Origin: Acidimicrobiales bacterium
Lineage (GTDB): Bacteria > Actinomycetota > Acidimicrobiia > Acidimicrobiales > Aldehydirespiratoraceae
DNA: 46,474 nt
NCBI GenBank assembly: GCA_029263195.1
Contig: JAJCXX010000080.1
Span: 1 to 46,474, forward strand
Direction: 5' to 3'
Position numbers and translations under genes: made by a program. The notes beneath the pieces are model-generated. The model was not told the DNA's origin, made no database searches, and was given only the letters and a program-made list of their open reading frames with translations. Shown one piece after another: positions 33,642 through 41,630 of the stretch. Each line of letters starts with the position of its first letter. Positions within the stretch are counted from its first letter, which is position 1.

Positions 33642-34642
33642 GTATCCGCAGCCGTAACGGCGCGCACCTGTGGCGCAGGCTGATCGAACCCGATTGAGTC
33701 GGCAACGATGTAGCGAGGTCGCCGCTTCACCTCTTCATAGATCCGTCCGATGTACTGGCCTATGATCCCGAGACAGATCAACTGCAGCCCGCCGAGGAGC
33801 AGGACCAACGCGACGATTGTCGGGTTGCCGAGGGGAAAGTCGGCACCGCCGATTTTCAGGACCGTGTAGACGATGGCCAGGACGAACGACATCGCCGCCG
33901 CGACGAATCCGAGGATCGTCGAGAGATTCAACAGCGCCGACGAGAAGGCCACGATGCCGTTGAAGCCGATCTTGAGGGATCCGAAGAACCGGTTGTAGTT
34001 GCCGTCACCAGAGAACCGTGCCGGTCGTTCGAACACGACGGCGGTTTGTTTGAAACCAACCAACGCGACGAGTCCGCGAAGAAAACCGTGCGCTTCGGGG
34101 AAGCGTTTCAACTCTTCGACGGCGCGCCGGTCGAGGAGCCTGAAGTCGCCTGTATCCCGCGGAATGCGAACCTCGGCGAAGCGGTTGATCACCGCATAGC
34201 CAGCCTTGGAGATGGTTCGCTTCACGAACGTTTCGCCGCTGCGCTTCCGTCGTTGCGCATAGACGACATCGTAACCCTCGCGCCACTTCTCGAGCATCTC
34301 GATGATGAGCTCGGGGGGGTCCTGAAGGTCGACATCGATTACCACGACCACGTCGCCCGATGCGTAATCGATGCCGGCCAGGGTGGCGGTCGGCTGTCCG
34401 AACCGGCGGGAGAACTCGAGCATCTTGACCCGGGAGTCGTCGCCGGACGCGCCGACAATTACGTCGATGGTGCCATCGGAACACGGATCGACGGCGAAGA
34501 TGATCTCGAAGGTGGAGCCGGCCTCATCGACGATCGGAACGATCCGGCGGAGGAACTCCGGGATGTTCTTCTCCTCGTTGTAGACGGGCACCACAACGCT
34601 GATGAATGGCGGATCATTACTCCGTTCGGTCTCTTCGGCCAC
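33638..34642 (-). CDS. Membrane glycosyltransferase family 2 (ArnC/GtrB-like)
   Basis: A 334-residue protein: SVVVPVYNEEKNIPEFLRRI, IIFAVDPCSDGT, and VVVIDVDLQDPPELI, with the metal-binding DVD, form the GT-A core. KRTISKAGYAVINRF and VPRDTGDFRLLDRR (here RIPRDTGDFRLLDRRAVEEL) are typical of the polyprenyl-phosphate glycosyltransferases GtrB and ArnC. Two C-terminal TM helices (about residues 235-260 and 270-300) end in IGQYIGRIYEEVKRRPRYI, the usual membrane-edge motif. It should load a sugar on polyprenyl phosphate for the neighbouring GT-C-like protein. GTG start at 34642, 3 bp after the transaldolase stop. Confidence 0.92.
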   Translation of the reverse strand: MAEETERSNDPPFISVVVPVYNEEKNIPEFLRRIVPIVDEAGSTFEIIFAVDPCSDGTIDVIVGASGDDSRVKMLEFSRRFGQPTATLAGIDYASGDVVVVIDVDLQDPPELIIEMLEKWREGYDVVYAQRRKRSGETFVKRTISKAGYAVINRFAEVRIPRDTGDFRLLDRRAVEELKRFPEAHGFLRGLVALVGFKQTAVVFERPARFSGDGNYNRFFGSLKIGFNGIVAFSSALLNLSTILGFVAAAMSFVLAIVYTVLKIGGADFPLGNPTIVALVLLLGGLQLICLGIIGQYIGRIYEEVKRRPRYIVADSIGFDQPAPQVRAVTAADT

Positions 34643-34645
34643 GGG

Positions 34646-35362
34646 CTACAGCTCGTACCCGGCGGCCAGCGCATCGTTGGCGAACATCTTGACGGTATCG
34701 AGCGAGTACTCCTGGAGATCCTTGCCAAGTAGGGGAAGCTTGCCCAGGAGGTCATGGGTGACGGTGATGATGTGACAGCCGATCTCGTCGGCCTGAATGA
34801 TGTTGAGCAGCTCGCGCGGGCTGGCCCAGACCAGCTCGATCTGAGACTGCGCGGCCAGCGCCTTGAGCGCGTCGATCATGATCGGAAGTGGATCGACGCC
34901 TGTATCGGCGACCCGCCCTGCGAAGACCGATATGCACGCTGGAGCGCCACCCTCGAGGGCGGCGGCGACCGACTCGACCTGGCCGACGGTCATGAGCGCT
35001 GTGACGTTGACCTTGATCCCTTCGAGGCTGAGCGACCGGACGACCTCGTCAGTGGTGAGGCCCTCGGTGTTGGTCACCGGGATCTTGACGTACACCGTGT
35101 CTCCGAGCCGAGCGAGTAGGCGGGCCTGGCGTTTCATCTCAGACAACTCGTCGGAGAAGACCTCGAGCGAAATCGGCCGGTCGCCGATGATCTCGATGGC
35201 AGCCCGGCAGAAGTCCTCGTACTGCGTGATACCCGCTTTACGCATCAGGGTCGGATTGGTGGTGAATCCCTTGATCAACGGGTTGGCAGCAAGCGCGCGA
35301 ATGCCGTCGAGATCCGCTCCGTCGGCGAAGATCTTGATCGTGAAGTCGTTCGGATTGGTCAT
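34646..35362 (-). CDS. tal: Transaldolase family protein (short TalC/FSA-like type)
   Basis: A 238-residue (beta/alpha)8 aldolase. GFTTNPTLMRKAG is the family opening, TVYVKIPVTNTEG contains the Schiff-base lysine, KVNVTALMTVGQVE and ISVFAGRVADTGVD are conserved phosphate-site blocks. It would transfer dihydroxyacetone units; making sedoheptulose-7-phosphate from fructose-6-phosphate and erythrose-4-phosphate would feed the GmhA gene across the divergent promoter region. Whether it is a transaldolase or fructose-6-phosphate aldolase cannot be decided by eye. ATG 35362 (MTNPNDFTIKIF) is preferred over the earlier frame start at 35437, which lies in the repeat-bearing promoter region. Confidence 0.85.
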   Translation of the reverse strand: MTNPNDFTIKIFADGADLDGIRALAANPLIKGFTTNPTLMRKAGITQYEDFCRAAIEIIGDRPISLEVFSDELSEMKRQARLLARLGDTVYVKIPVTNTEGLTTDEVVRSLSLEGIKVNVTALMTVGQVESVAAALEGGAPACISVFAGRVADTGVDPLPIMIDALKALAAQSQIELVWASPRELLNIIQADEIGCHIITVTHDLLGKLPLLGKDLQEYSLDTVKMFANDALAAGYEL

Positions 35363-35391
35363 CAAACACCTCTGTGGTCCGGGCTTCCGCC

Positions 35392-35429
35392 GCGTTGGCT
35401 CAGTGTCGCCGCATTGGCTCCCCGTCGCC
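35392..35429. repeat. Tandem 19-bp imperfect repeat in divergent promoter region
   Basis: gcgttggctcagtgtcgcc at 35392-35410 is followed directly by gcattggctccccgtcgcc at 35411-35429 (15 of 19 identical). It lies 29 bp upstream of the transaldolase ATG. With the repeat at 35432-35466 it fills most of the gap between the divergent operons. Confidence 0.6.
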
Positions 35430-35431
35430 AA

Positions 35432-35466
35432 GCGCACACACTACACTAGGCGCACAAACGACACTA
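35432..35466. promoter_or_regulatory. Tandem 17-bp repeat, possible promoter/operator pair
   Basis: gcgcacacactacacta at 35432-35448 and gcgcacaaacgacacta at 35450-35466 (15 of 17 identical, 18-bp period). On the minus strand each copy contains TAGTGT, a fair TANNNT -10 box for the transaldolase operon; on the plus strand TACACT precedes the epimerase by about 70 bp. Repeated -10 boxes or two binding sites for one regulator are possible. Confidence 0.45.
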
Positions 35467-35515
35467 CGGGGCCCGCTCGGACGAAGAGCGACGGATCCGA
35501 CAGCGGGGGACAAGG

Positions 35516-36478
35516 GTGAAAATATTCGTTACCGGAGGCGCCGGATTCATCGGCTCCAATCTCGTTGACGCGTTGCTCAACGAAAGTCACGAAGTCACCG
35601 TCTACGACCGCCTTACGACGGGAAGGGTGGAGTTTCTCTCCGCAGCTGCGGAGCACCCGCGCTTTCGGATGATCGAAGCCGACTTGCTCGATGCCGATCG
35701 TCTGACGGCCGCCGTGGCCGGCCATGACGCGGTCGTTCATCTTGCGGCGAACGCCGACGTCCGATTCGGGTGGAGCCACCCTCGACGAGATGTCCGGCAG
35801 AACGTCGAGGCCACCCAGAACGTGCTCGAGGCCATGCGCCTCAACGACGTGGCTCGCCTCGTCTTCTCCTCGACCGGATCGGTGTACGGCGAGTGCCCCA
35901 CGATCCCGACCCCCGAGGATGCGCCGTTTCCGCGCCAGACGTCCCTGTACGGCGCGTCGAAGGCGGCGGCCGAGGGATTGATAAGCGCGTACGCAGAGGC
36001 GACGCCGATCTCCGCGACCCGATTTCGCTTCGTCTCCATTCTCGGGCCCAGATACACCCACGGACACGTGATCGATTTTGTGGCGAGACTGCTGGTAGAC
36101 CCCACCACGCTGCGTGTGCTCGGCGATGGCACACAGCGAAAGAGCTACCTCCATGTGTCCGACTGTGTTGCGGCCATCATTGCCCGTCTCCCCGAGGACC
36201 CTGGCGACGAGGTGATCAATCTCGGTGTGGATGGCTACTGCGAGATCAGCGAGTCGGTCGGTTGGATCGCGAAGCGGATGGGAGTCGATCCCCGTATCGA
36301 CTACGCCGGTGGTGACCGCGGGTGGGTCGGGGACAACCCGTTCATCTATCTCGACGCGTCACACATGCGAACTCATGGGTGGCAACCCAAATACACGATC
36401 CAAGCTGCGGTCGAGGATACGGTGGACTGGCTCTTGGCAAATGAGTCGGTTCTCGAAGCCGCGATCATTGACGACTGA
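35516..36478 (+). CDS. NAD-dependent nucleotide-sugar epimerase/dehydratase
   Basis: A 320-residue extended SDR. FVTGGAGFIGSNLVDALL is the NAD loop, VVHLAANADVRFGW the N-acetyl/hydride region, SSTGSVYGE supplies the Ser/Thr, and YGASKAAAE the catalytic Tyr and Lys. The family includes UDP-glucose 4-epimerase and related enzymes; the substrate is not readable. GTG 35516 with GGGGACAAG just upstream. It leads the plus-strand heptose operon and has a 13-bp gap to gmhA, so it may act on a heptose or the GDP-heptose product (inference). Confidence 0.88.
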   Translation: MKIFVTGGAGFIGSNLVDALLNESHEVTVYDRLTTGRVEFLSAAAEHPRFRMIEADLLDADRLTAAVAGHDAVVHLAANADVRFGWSHPRRDVRQNVEATQNVLEAMRLNDVARLVFSSTGSVYGECPTIPTPEDAPFPRQTSLYGASKAAAEGLISAYAEATPISATRFRFVSILGPRYTHGHVIDFVARLLVDPTTLRVLGDGTQRKSYLHVSDCVAAIIARLPEDPGDEVINLGVDGYCEISESVGWIAKRMGVDPRIDYAGGDRGWVGDNPFIYLDASHMRTHGWQPKYTIQAAVEDTVDWLLANESVLEAAIIDD

Positions 36479-36491
36479 GGAAATGCGATTC

Positions 36492-37109
36492 ATGGGCGAT
36501 TCATACTTCTCCGACGAGTTCCTCCAGGACACGACCGCGGTCATCGCCAAGATCGATACCTCCGACATCGAGCGGTGTGCCACCGTGATGCGTCAGACAC
36601 GCGACCGGGGTGGACGGCTGTTCTTCTGCGGTTCCGGCGGCGGCGCAGGCCATGCCTCGCATGCCACCGCCGACTTCCGCAAGCTAGGGGGCTTCGAGGC
36701 CTACTGCGTCACCGACAACGTGTCCGAGCTGACGGCGCGAACCAACGATGAGGGGTGGGACACGTCGTACTCGGCGTGGTTGGAGCAGTCGCGACTCAAC
36801 GACGCCGACTGTCTGTTTGTGTTCTCGGTTGGCGGTGGCAGCATCGACCCTGCCGTAAGCGTCAATCTCGTTCGAGCGATCGAAGCGGCGAAGGAGGCGG
36901 GTGCCGACGTCCTGGGGGTCGTCGGCCGAGACGGCGGCTATTTGCGCCAGGTGGCGTCGGCGTCGATTCTGATTCCCACCGGCGATGTGGCACTGACCAC
37001 TCCACAAGCTGAGGGGCTTCAGGCCGTGATGTGGCACCTCCTGGTCAGCCACCCGATCCTCGCGGCCAGAGTCGCGAAGTGGGAGGGCCTCGAGGTCCAG
37101 TCCATATGA
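36492..37109 (+). CDS. gmhA: Phosphoheptose isomerase (SIS domain)
   Basis: A 205-residue SIS-domain protein. RLFFCGSGGGAGHASHATADF is the sugar-phosphate loop in GmhA style (aligned to GNGGSAADAQH), VFSVGGGS the second SIS loop, and TTPQAEGLQAVMWHLLVSH the C-terminal helix with the catalytic Glu and His positions. GmhA turns sedoheptulose-7-phosphate into D-glycero-D-manno-heptose-7-phosphate. GAGGAA at 36477-36482 is 9 nt before ATG 36492; the in-frame ATG at 36483 is too close to it. Its TGA overlaps the next ATG (ATGA). Confidence 0.88.
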   Translation: MGDSYFSDEFLQDTTAVIAKIDTSDIERCATVMRQTRDRGGRLFFCGSGGGAGHASHATADFRKLGGFEAYCVTDNVSELTARTNDEGWDTSYSAWLEQSRLNDADCLFVFSVGGGSIDPAVSVNLVRAIEAAKEAGADVLGVVGRDGGYLRQVASASILIPTGDVALTTPQAEGLQAVMWHLLVSHPILAARVAKWEGLEVQSI

Positions 37110-37978
37110 TTGTCAACAGCCGACCCGATCACGTCGCGGTGATTTCCGGGGGTACGAGGGGTTTGGGCCGAGTCACGGCTGACCATTGTGCACGGACCGG
37201 TTCGGCCATCGCCGTTTGCTCGCGCCGCGCCGACGAAGCAGCTCGCGCCGCAGCCGAGTTGGCCACCGCACACGGAGTCGAGGCGTTTGGCGCGGCGGTC
37301 GACGTCAGCGACAGCGATGCGGTGGAGGCCTTTGCCCGGTCGGTCGCCGACCGCTTCGGAGGCGTGGACCTGCTGATCAACAACGCCGCCATTTTGGGTC
37401 CGGTTGGACGGTTGACCTCCGGCGTGTTGGACGAGTGGTCGAAGACGATCGACATCAACGTCAAAGGGACCGCCCAGATGACGGCCGCCTTCCAGCCGTT
37501 GCTCGCGCGGTCGGAGCGTGGTCGGGTCGTCAACCTGAGCGGTGGCGGAGTCGGCGGCCCCACGCCGACGAAACGCGCGTCGGCCTACGTCGTGTCGAAG
37601 TTCGCCGTCGTTGCGCTGACTGAGTCGCTCGCTCCAGAGTTGGCCGATGTTGGTGTGACGATCAATGCCCTCGCTCCGGGCGCACTGCCGACCGACTTCC
37701 TAGCGGGCGTGGTCGAGGCGGGACCAGAGCTCGCGGGTCGGGCACTGTTCGACCATGCCATCGATCGTGGCCGGAACCTCGACGCCGACATAGCCCGGCC
37801 CTTCCTGCGTCTTCTCGACTACGTGGCCTCGGAATCGGGTGGTTGGCTGACCGGTCGGGTGTTGAGCGCGCGGTGGGAGACCCCCGACCGCCTCGAAGAG
37901 CAGCGGCCGATCAGCGAGAACACCTACCGTCTCCGCCGAATCGATGATGACCTGTTCGCCGAGGTCGCCGACCCATGA
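37106..37978 (+). CDS. Short-chain dehydrogenase/reductase
   Basis: A 290-residue classical SDR: VAVISGGTRGLGRVTADH is the cofactor loop (TGxxxGxG type), LLINNAAILG the structural NNA motif, NLSGGGVGG holds the catalytic Ser region, and YVVSKFAVVAL the Tyr and Lys. The C-terminal 50 residues extend past the usual length. It sits between gmhA and a Gfo/Idh oxidoreductase with 4-bp overlaps on both sides, so it very probably works on a sugar of the heptose pathway. The residues at the ribose 2'-position (SRRAD) favour NADP over NAD (known rule, inferred here). Confidence 0.87.
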   Translation: MIVNSRPDHVAVISGGTRGLGRVTADHCARTGSAIAVCSRRADEAARAAAELATAHGVEAFGAAVDVSDSDAVEAFARSVADRFGGVDLLINNAAILGPVGRLTSGVLDEWSKTIDINVKGTAQMTAAFQPLLARSERGRVVNLSGGGVGGPTPTKRASAYVVSKFAVVALTESLAPELADVGVTINALAPGALPTDFLAGVVEAGPELAGRALFDHAIDRGRNLDADIARPFLRLLDYVASESGGWLTGRVLSARWETPDRLEEQRPISENTYRLRRIDDDLFAEVADP

Positions 37979-38982
37979 CCTCGATCGGCGTCGGCATCGT
38001 CGGGGCGGGGATGATCGGGCGAAAGCGGATGGAGGCCTGCGCTCCAACGTTTTCGGTATGCAGCCTGTTCGACATCGACCGCGACCGGGCGCTCGACCTC
38101 GCGGCTCTGGCTCCCGGAGCGTCTGTCGCAGCCTCCATCGACGAACTACTCAGTCGGGATGATGTCGACCTGGTCATCGTCGCGACGACCCACGACCAGC
38201 TCACTCCCGTCGCTCTTCAGGTTGTCGCAGCCGGCAAGAGCGTCCTGGTGGAAAAGCCGGCTGCTCTCAGCGCGGCAGAGTTGGCGACGTTGCACAACGC
38301 GGCGCAAGAAGCAGGCGTGATCGCCCGAGTCGGTTACAACCACCGGTTTCATCCCTCCGTGCTTCGAGCCAAGTCGCTCGTTGCTGACGGTGGCTACGGT
38401 CCGCTGCTGTGGATCCGCGGTCGCTACGGCCATGGTGGCAGGGTCGGTTACGAACAAGAGTGGCGGGCCGACCGTGCAATTTCCGGCGGCGGAGAGCTGA
38501 TAGACCAGGGGTCGCACCTGATCGACCTCGTCCGGTTCATGGTCGGCGACGTGAAACTGGCCTTCGCGGAGCTTTCCACCCTGTTCTGGCCGATGGCGGT
38601 CGAGGACAACGCCTTCATGGGACTCCACCCAGAATCGGGCGGCTTTGCGTGGCTGCATGCCTCGTGGTCCGAATGGAAGAACCTGTTCTCGTTCGAGATC
38701 ACCCTCGAACGAGCCAAGATCGAGATCACCGGTCTGGGCGGGAGCTACGGTGTGGAACGGTTGACGCTCTATGAGATGTCGCCGGAGATGGGTCCCCCCG
38801 CGACGACCTCGTGGGAGTGGCCTTTCGCCGATCGGTCATGGTCAGAGGAGATGGACGACGTGGCGTCGGCGTTCGAGGGACGGGAGGGTGTCGGCGCCAA
38901 TGTTGCCGACGGGGTGGCTGTTCTGGAAGTTATCGACCACGCGTACGCTATGGCGTCGGTGGCCCGAGAGCAGAAGCAGTGA
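37975..38982 (+). CDS. Gfo/Idh/MocA-family oxidoreductase
   Basis: A 335-residue two-domain dehydrogenase. VGIVGAGMIGRKRMEA binds NAD(P), VLVEKPAALSAAE carries the catalytic Lys in the EKP motif, RVGYNHRFHPSVLRAK and GGELIDQGSHLIDLVRFM, with the Asp/His pair, are typical. Members oxidise or reduce sugar hydroxyls, often on nucleotide sugars in surface-glycan loci. The overlaps with the SDR upstream (ATGA) and the methyltransferase downstream (GTGA) suggest a linked set for modification of the heptose, for instance a ketone made by one and reduced by the other. Substrate unknown. Confidence 0.9.
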   Translation: MTSIGVGIVGAGMIGRKRMEACAPTFSVCSLFDIDRDRALDLAALAPGASVAASIDELLSRDDVDLVIVATTHDQLTPVALQVVAAGKSVLVEKPAALSAAELATLHNAAQEAGVIARVGYNHRFHPSVLRAKSLVADGGYGPLLWIRGRYGHGGRVGYEQEWRADRAISGGGELIDQGSHLIDLVRFMVGDVKLAFAELSTLFWPMAVEDNAFMGLHPESGGFAWLHASWSEWKNLFSFEITLERAKIEITGLGGSYGVERLTLYEMSPEMGPPATTSWEWPFADRSWSEEMDDVASAFEGREGVGANVADGVAVLEVIDHAYAMASVAREQKQ

Positions 38983-39935
38983 ACCACGAACGGACGCTGG
39001 CCGACACGCTCGAGCTGCGACGGCGACGGGAGTGTTTGATCTGCGGTACCAGAGCCACACCGATTGGCACTGTCAACGGTCATCTCGGACCGCCGCGAAC
39101 ATATCGGTTGGCCCGCTGCCCGGCTTGCGGTTTCGGGTTCATCGAGGACCCCCGGACCGACTTCGAAGCGCTGTATGACGAGGACTACTACCGCGGCAAG
39201 GGCGCCGACCCCCGCGTCGCCTACGACGACGATCTGTTGCCTGATGCGATTCGGCAGTATGAGTGGGAGGGGATCACTCTGACCGTCGACCGGCTCGCGC
39301 CGAAGCCGCCGCGTCGGTGGCTCGACCACGGCTGTGGGTACGGCGGTCTGGTTCGCCATGTCGCGACGACAGGGGCGGCGGCGGAGGCGGTCGGTTTCGA
39401 CTACGGCCACCCGAGAGAGCACTGCGCCGCGCTCGGCGTCGACACACTCGATGAGGCACAGTTGATCGCGAATCAGGGGCAGTTCGATGTCATCACCGCA
39501 ATCGAGGTCCTCGAGCATTCCGCCGACCCTCTTCTCTTTCTCCGTGAGGTGCACGATTTGTTGAGCGACGACGGTCTCTTCTTCGCGACGACCGGTAACG
39601 CGGCACGGCACCGGCGAAACCTGGCGTCATGGAAGTACGTGATACCGGAGATCCACATCAGCTTCTTCGAGCCGCGGACTCTGCTCCGCGCTTATGAGAA
39701 GGTTGGCCTCACTCCGGTCGAGGTCGGCGCCGGCCCCGGGATGGATCAGATCATTCGTTACAAGGTGTTGAAGAATCTGGGCCGCCGGTCCAAGTCCAGT
39801 TGGGAGCGAGCGGCGCCTTGGCGCCTCGTCAGCCGGGTGGCTGACTGGAAAGAGGGCGTATCGGCGCAGCCGGTGGCTCGCCGGGTCGACGTCGCGGCGT
39901 CCGTCGGTGACGAGTCCGGGGTCCGTTCCGCATGA
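38979..39935 (+). CDS. SAM-dependent methyltransferase with N-terminal zinc-binding motif
   Basis: A 318-residue protein. Residues about 19-50 contain CLICG and CPACGFGF, a four-cysteine zinc site, then YDEDYYRGKG. RWLDHGCGYGGLVRHVATTG is SAM motif I and DVITAIEVLEHSADP motif IV. This order resembles sugar methyltransferases with a zinc-binding N-terminal part, including 3-C-methyltransferases acting on dTDP-keto sugars; O-methylation cannot be excluded. GTG 38979 overlaps the previous stop (GTGA), against an in-frame start at 38811 buried in that gene. Its TGA overlaps the hddA ATG. Confidence 0.85.
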   Translation: MNHERTLADTLELRRRRECLICGTRATPIGTVNGHLGPPRTYRLARCPACGFGFIEDPRTDFEALYDEDYYRGKGADPRVAYDDDLLPDAIRQYEWEGITLTVDRLAPKPPRRWLDHGCGYGGLVRHVATTGAAAEAVGFDYGHPREHCAALGVDTLDEAQLIANQGQFDVITAIEVLEHSADPLLFLREVHDLLSDDGLFFATTGNAARHRRNLASWKYVIPEIHISFFEPRTLLRAYEKVGLTPVEVGAGPGMDQIIRYKVLKNLGRRSKSSWERAAPWRLVSRVADWKEGVSAQPVARRVDVAASVGDESGVRSA

Positions 39936-40915
39936 TCATCACGCGAACTCCATTGCGAATCTCACTGGGCGGCGGGGGCACCGACCTGCCGTCGTACTAC
40001 CGCCAAGCCGGTCACGGGTTTCTCATCGCGGCGGCGATCACGAAATACGTTTTCATCGCGGTCAACGACAACTTCGAAGACGACCTCATGTTGAAGTACT
40101 CCCAGATCGAGCGGGCCGCGACCCAGCGCGACGTCGAACACCCGCTCCTGCGCGAGTGTCTGGCCGCCACCGGCGAATGGTCCGGCATCGAAATCTCCTC
40201 GATGGCCGACATCCCGACTGGAACGGGCCTTGGATCCTCGGGAGCTTTCACCGTCGGGGTGCTCAAGGCGCTGAACATGTATCGCCATCAGGGCCTCGCC
40301 GACACGGCGTTGGCGGCGCAGGCCTGTGCCATCGAGATCGACCGGTTGGGCGAGCCCGTCGGCAAGCAGGATCAGTACATCGCCGCCGTGGGCGGGATCA
40401 CCGGATTCACCTTCCATGACAGCGGCGCCGTCGACGTTGAGCCCCTCGAGCTGGATCCGCTCACCAGGGCCGGGCTCGAAGAGAACCTCCTGCTGTTCTA
40501 CACCGGCATGCGACGGTCGGCCTCAGGCGTACTGGCCGAAGAGAGGTCGCCAGCCTCGCAGGTGGCGTCGTTGCTGACGGACAATCTCGACCAGACCAGG
40601 GCGATCGGGTACGAAACGCGTGAAGCGCTGCTCGCGTCGGAGCTCCACCGTTTCGGGGAGCTGTTGACCGAACAATGGGACCTCAAGTACAAACGGCAGC
40701 CGAACCCGACGCACGATGACGTCGACGATTGGATCCGCACCGGCATCGAGGCGGGCGCCGCGGGCGGAAAGCTCGTGGGCGCGGGAGGTGGAGGCTTCCT
40801 GCTGTTCTATGCGGAACACAAAGCCGAACTGCGTGCCGCTATGGACCGGCTCGATCTGGGCGAAGTCCGGTTCCGGATCGACTACGAAGGCTCAAGCGTC
40901 ATCGTGGCCCGGTGA
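39932..40915 (+). CDS. hddA: D-glycero-alpha-D-manno-heptose-7-phosphate kinase (GHMP family)
   Basis: A 327-residue GHMP kinase. The start, IITRTPLRISLGGGGTDLPSYY, is characteristic of HddA-like kinases, DIPTGTGLGSSGAFTVG is the ATP loop, and GGKLVGAGGGGFLLFY the third GHMP motif. HddA phosphorylates C1 of heptose-7-phosphate with alpha stereochemistry, giving the 1,7-bisphosphate for the GDP route (not the ADP route of lipopolysaccharide). The surrounding gmhA, hddC and gmhB support this over other GHMP kinases. ATGA overlap upstream and TGATG overlap downstream. Confidence 0.9.
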   Translation: MIITRTPLRISLGGGGTDLPSYYRQAGHGFLIAAAITKYVFIAVNDNFEDDLMLKYSQIERAATQRDVEHPLLRECLAATGEWSGIEISSMADIPTGTGLGSSGAFTVGVLKALNMYRHQGLADTALAAQACAIEIDRLGEPVGKQDQYIAAVGGITGFTFHDSGAVDVEPLELDPLTRAGLEENLLLFYTGMRRSASGVLAEERSPASQVASLLTDNLDQTRAIGYETREALLASELHRFGELLTEQWDLKYKRQPNPTHDDVDDWIRTGIEAGAAGGKLVGAGGGGFLLFYAEHKAELRAAMDRLDLGEVRFRIDYEGSSVIVAR

Positions 40916-41625
40916 TGGGCCGACAGGCTGTCGTCCTCGCCGGTGGACTCGGCACCCGGCTGCTCCCGGTGACCGGGGGGCGGATCCCCAAGGCGTTGGT
41001 ACCGGTCCTCGGTCGTCCCTTCATCGACATCAAGTTGCGGAGCCTGCGAGAACTCGATGTCACGAATGTCATGATGCTCATCGGCGAGGGGGGCGATCAG
41101 ATCGTCGACCACGTCGGTGACGGCCGGGGTGTGGGAATCGAGGTCGACTACGCCCAGGACGGCGAGGTGCTCCTTGGGACGGCCGGCACGATTCGCGCCG
41201 CGCTCCATCGGCTGGACGAAACGTTCTGGATCACCTACGGGGACTCCCTGTGCGTGGCGGACCTCGCCTCAGCCGAGGCGAGGCTTCACGTGTCCGAGGC
41301 CGACGCGCTGATGACCGTCTACGAGAACTGCGATCGGTGGGACCCGAGCAACGTGGCCCACGCCGGAGGCGTCGTCACCGAGTATCGAAAGGTCGCCGAG
41401 CCGGGCACGTTTCGGTGGATCGACTACGGGTTGCTGTACTTTCGTGCGTCAGCGTTCGAGAGCCTGGCCCCAGGCGTGCCGACCGATCTTTCTGCGGTAC
41501 TCGACCCGCTGGTCGCGCGGCGCTCAGTGCTCGCCTTTCCCGTGGCCGACCGGTTCTGGGAGATCGGGACACCTGAGGGGCTTGCCGCGACAGAAACCCA
41601 TCTGGCCGACCTCGAGGGACGGTAG
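40915..41625 (+). CDS. hddC: D-glycero-alpha-D-manno-heptose-1-phosphate guanylyltransferase-like nucleotidyltransferase
   Basis: A 236-residue nucleotidyltransferase. VVLAGGLGTRLLPVTGGRIPKALVPV is split as the nucleotide loop AGGLGTRL and catalytic Lys region IPKAL; GTAGTIRAA, ITYGDSLC with the metal-binding Asp and FWEIGTPEGLAATE complete the family pattern. It would move GMP to heptose-1-phosphate to give GDP-heptose. The nucleotide is assigned by operon context, since the sequence alone does not separate GTP from other NTPs. ATG 40915 shares one base with the hddA stop. A damaged copy of its last codons lies at 44994-45053. Confidence 0.85.
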   Translation: MGRQAVVLAGGLGTRLLPVTGGRIPKALVPVLGRPFIDIKLRSLRELDVTNVMMLIGEGGDQIVDHVGDGRGVGIEVDYAQDGEVLLGTAGTIRAALHRLDETFWITYGDSLCVADLASAEARLHVSEADALMTVYENCDRWDPSNVAHAGGVVTEYRKVAEPGTFRWIDYGLLYFRASAFESLAPGVPTDLSAVLDPLVARRSVLAFPVADRFWEIGTPEGLAATETHLADLEGR

Positions 41626-41630
41626 GGCCC

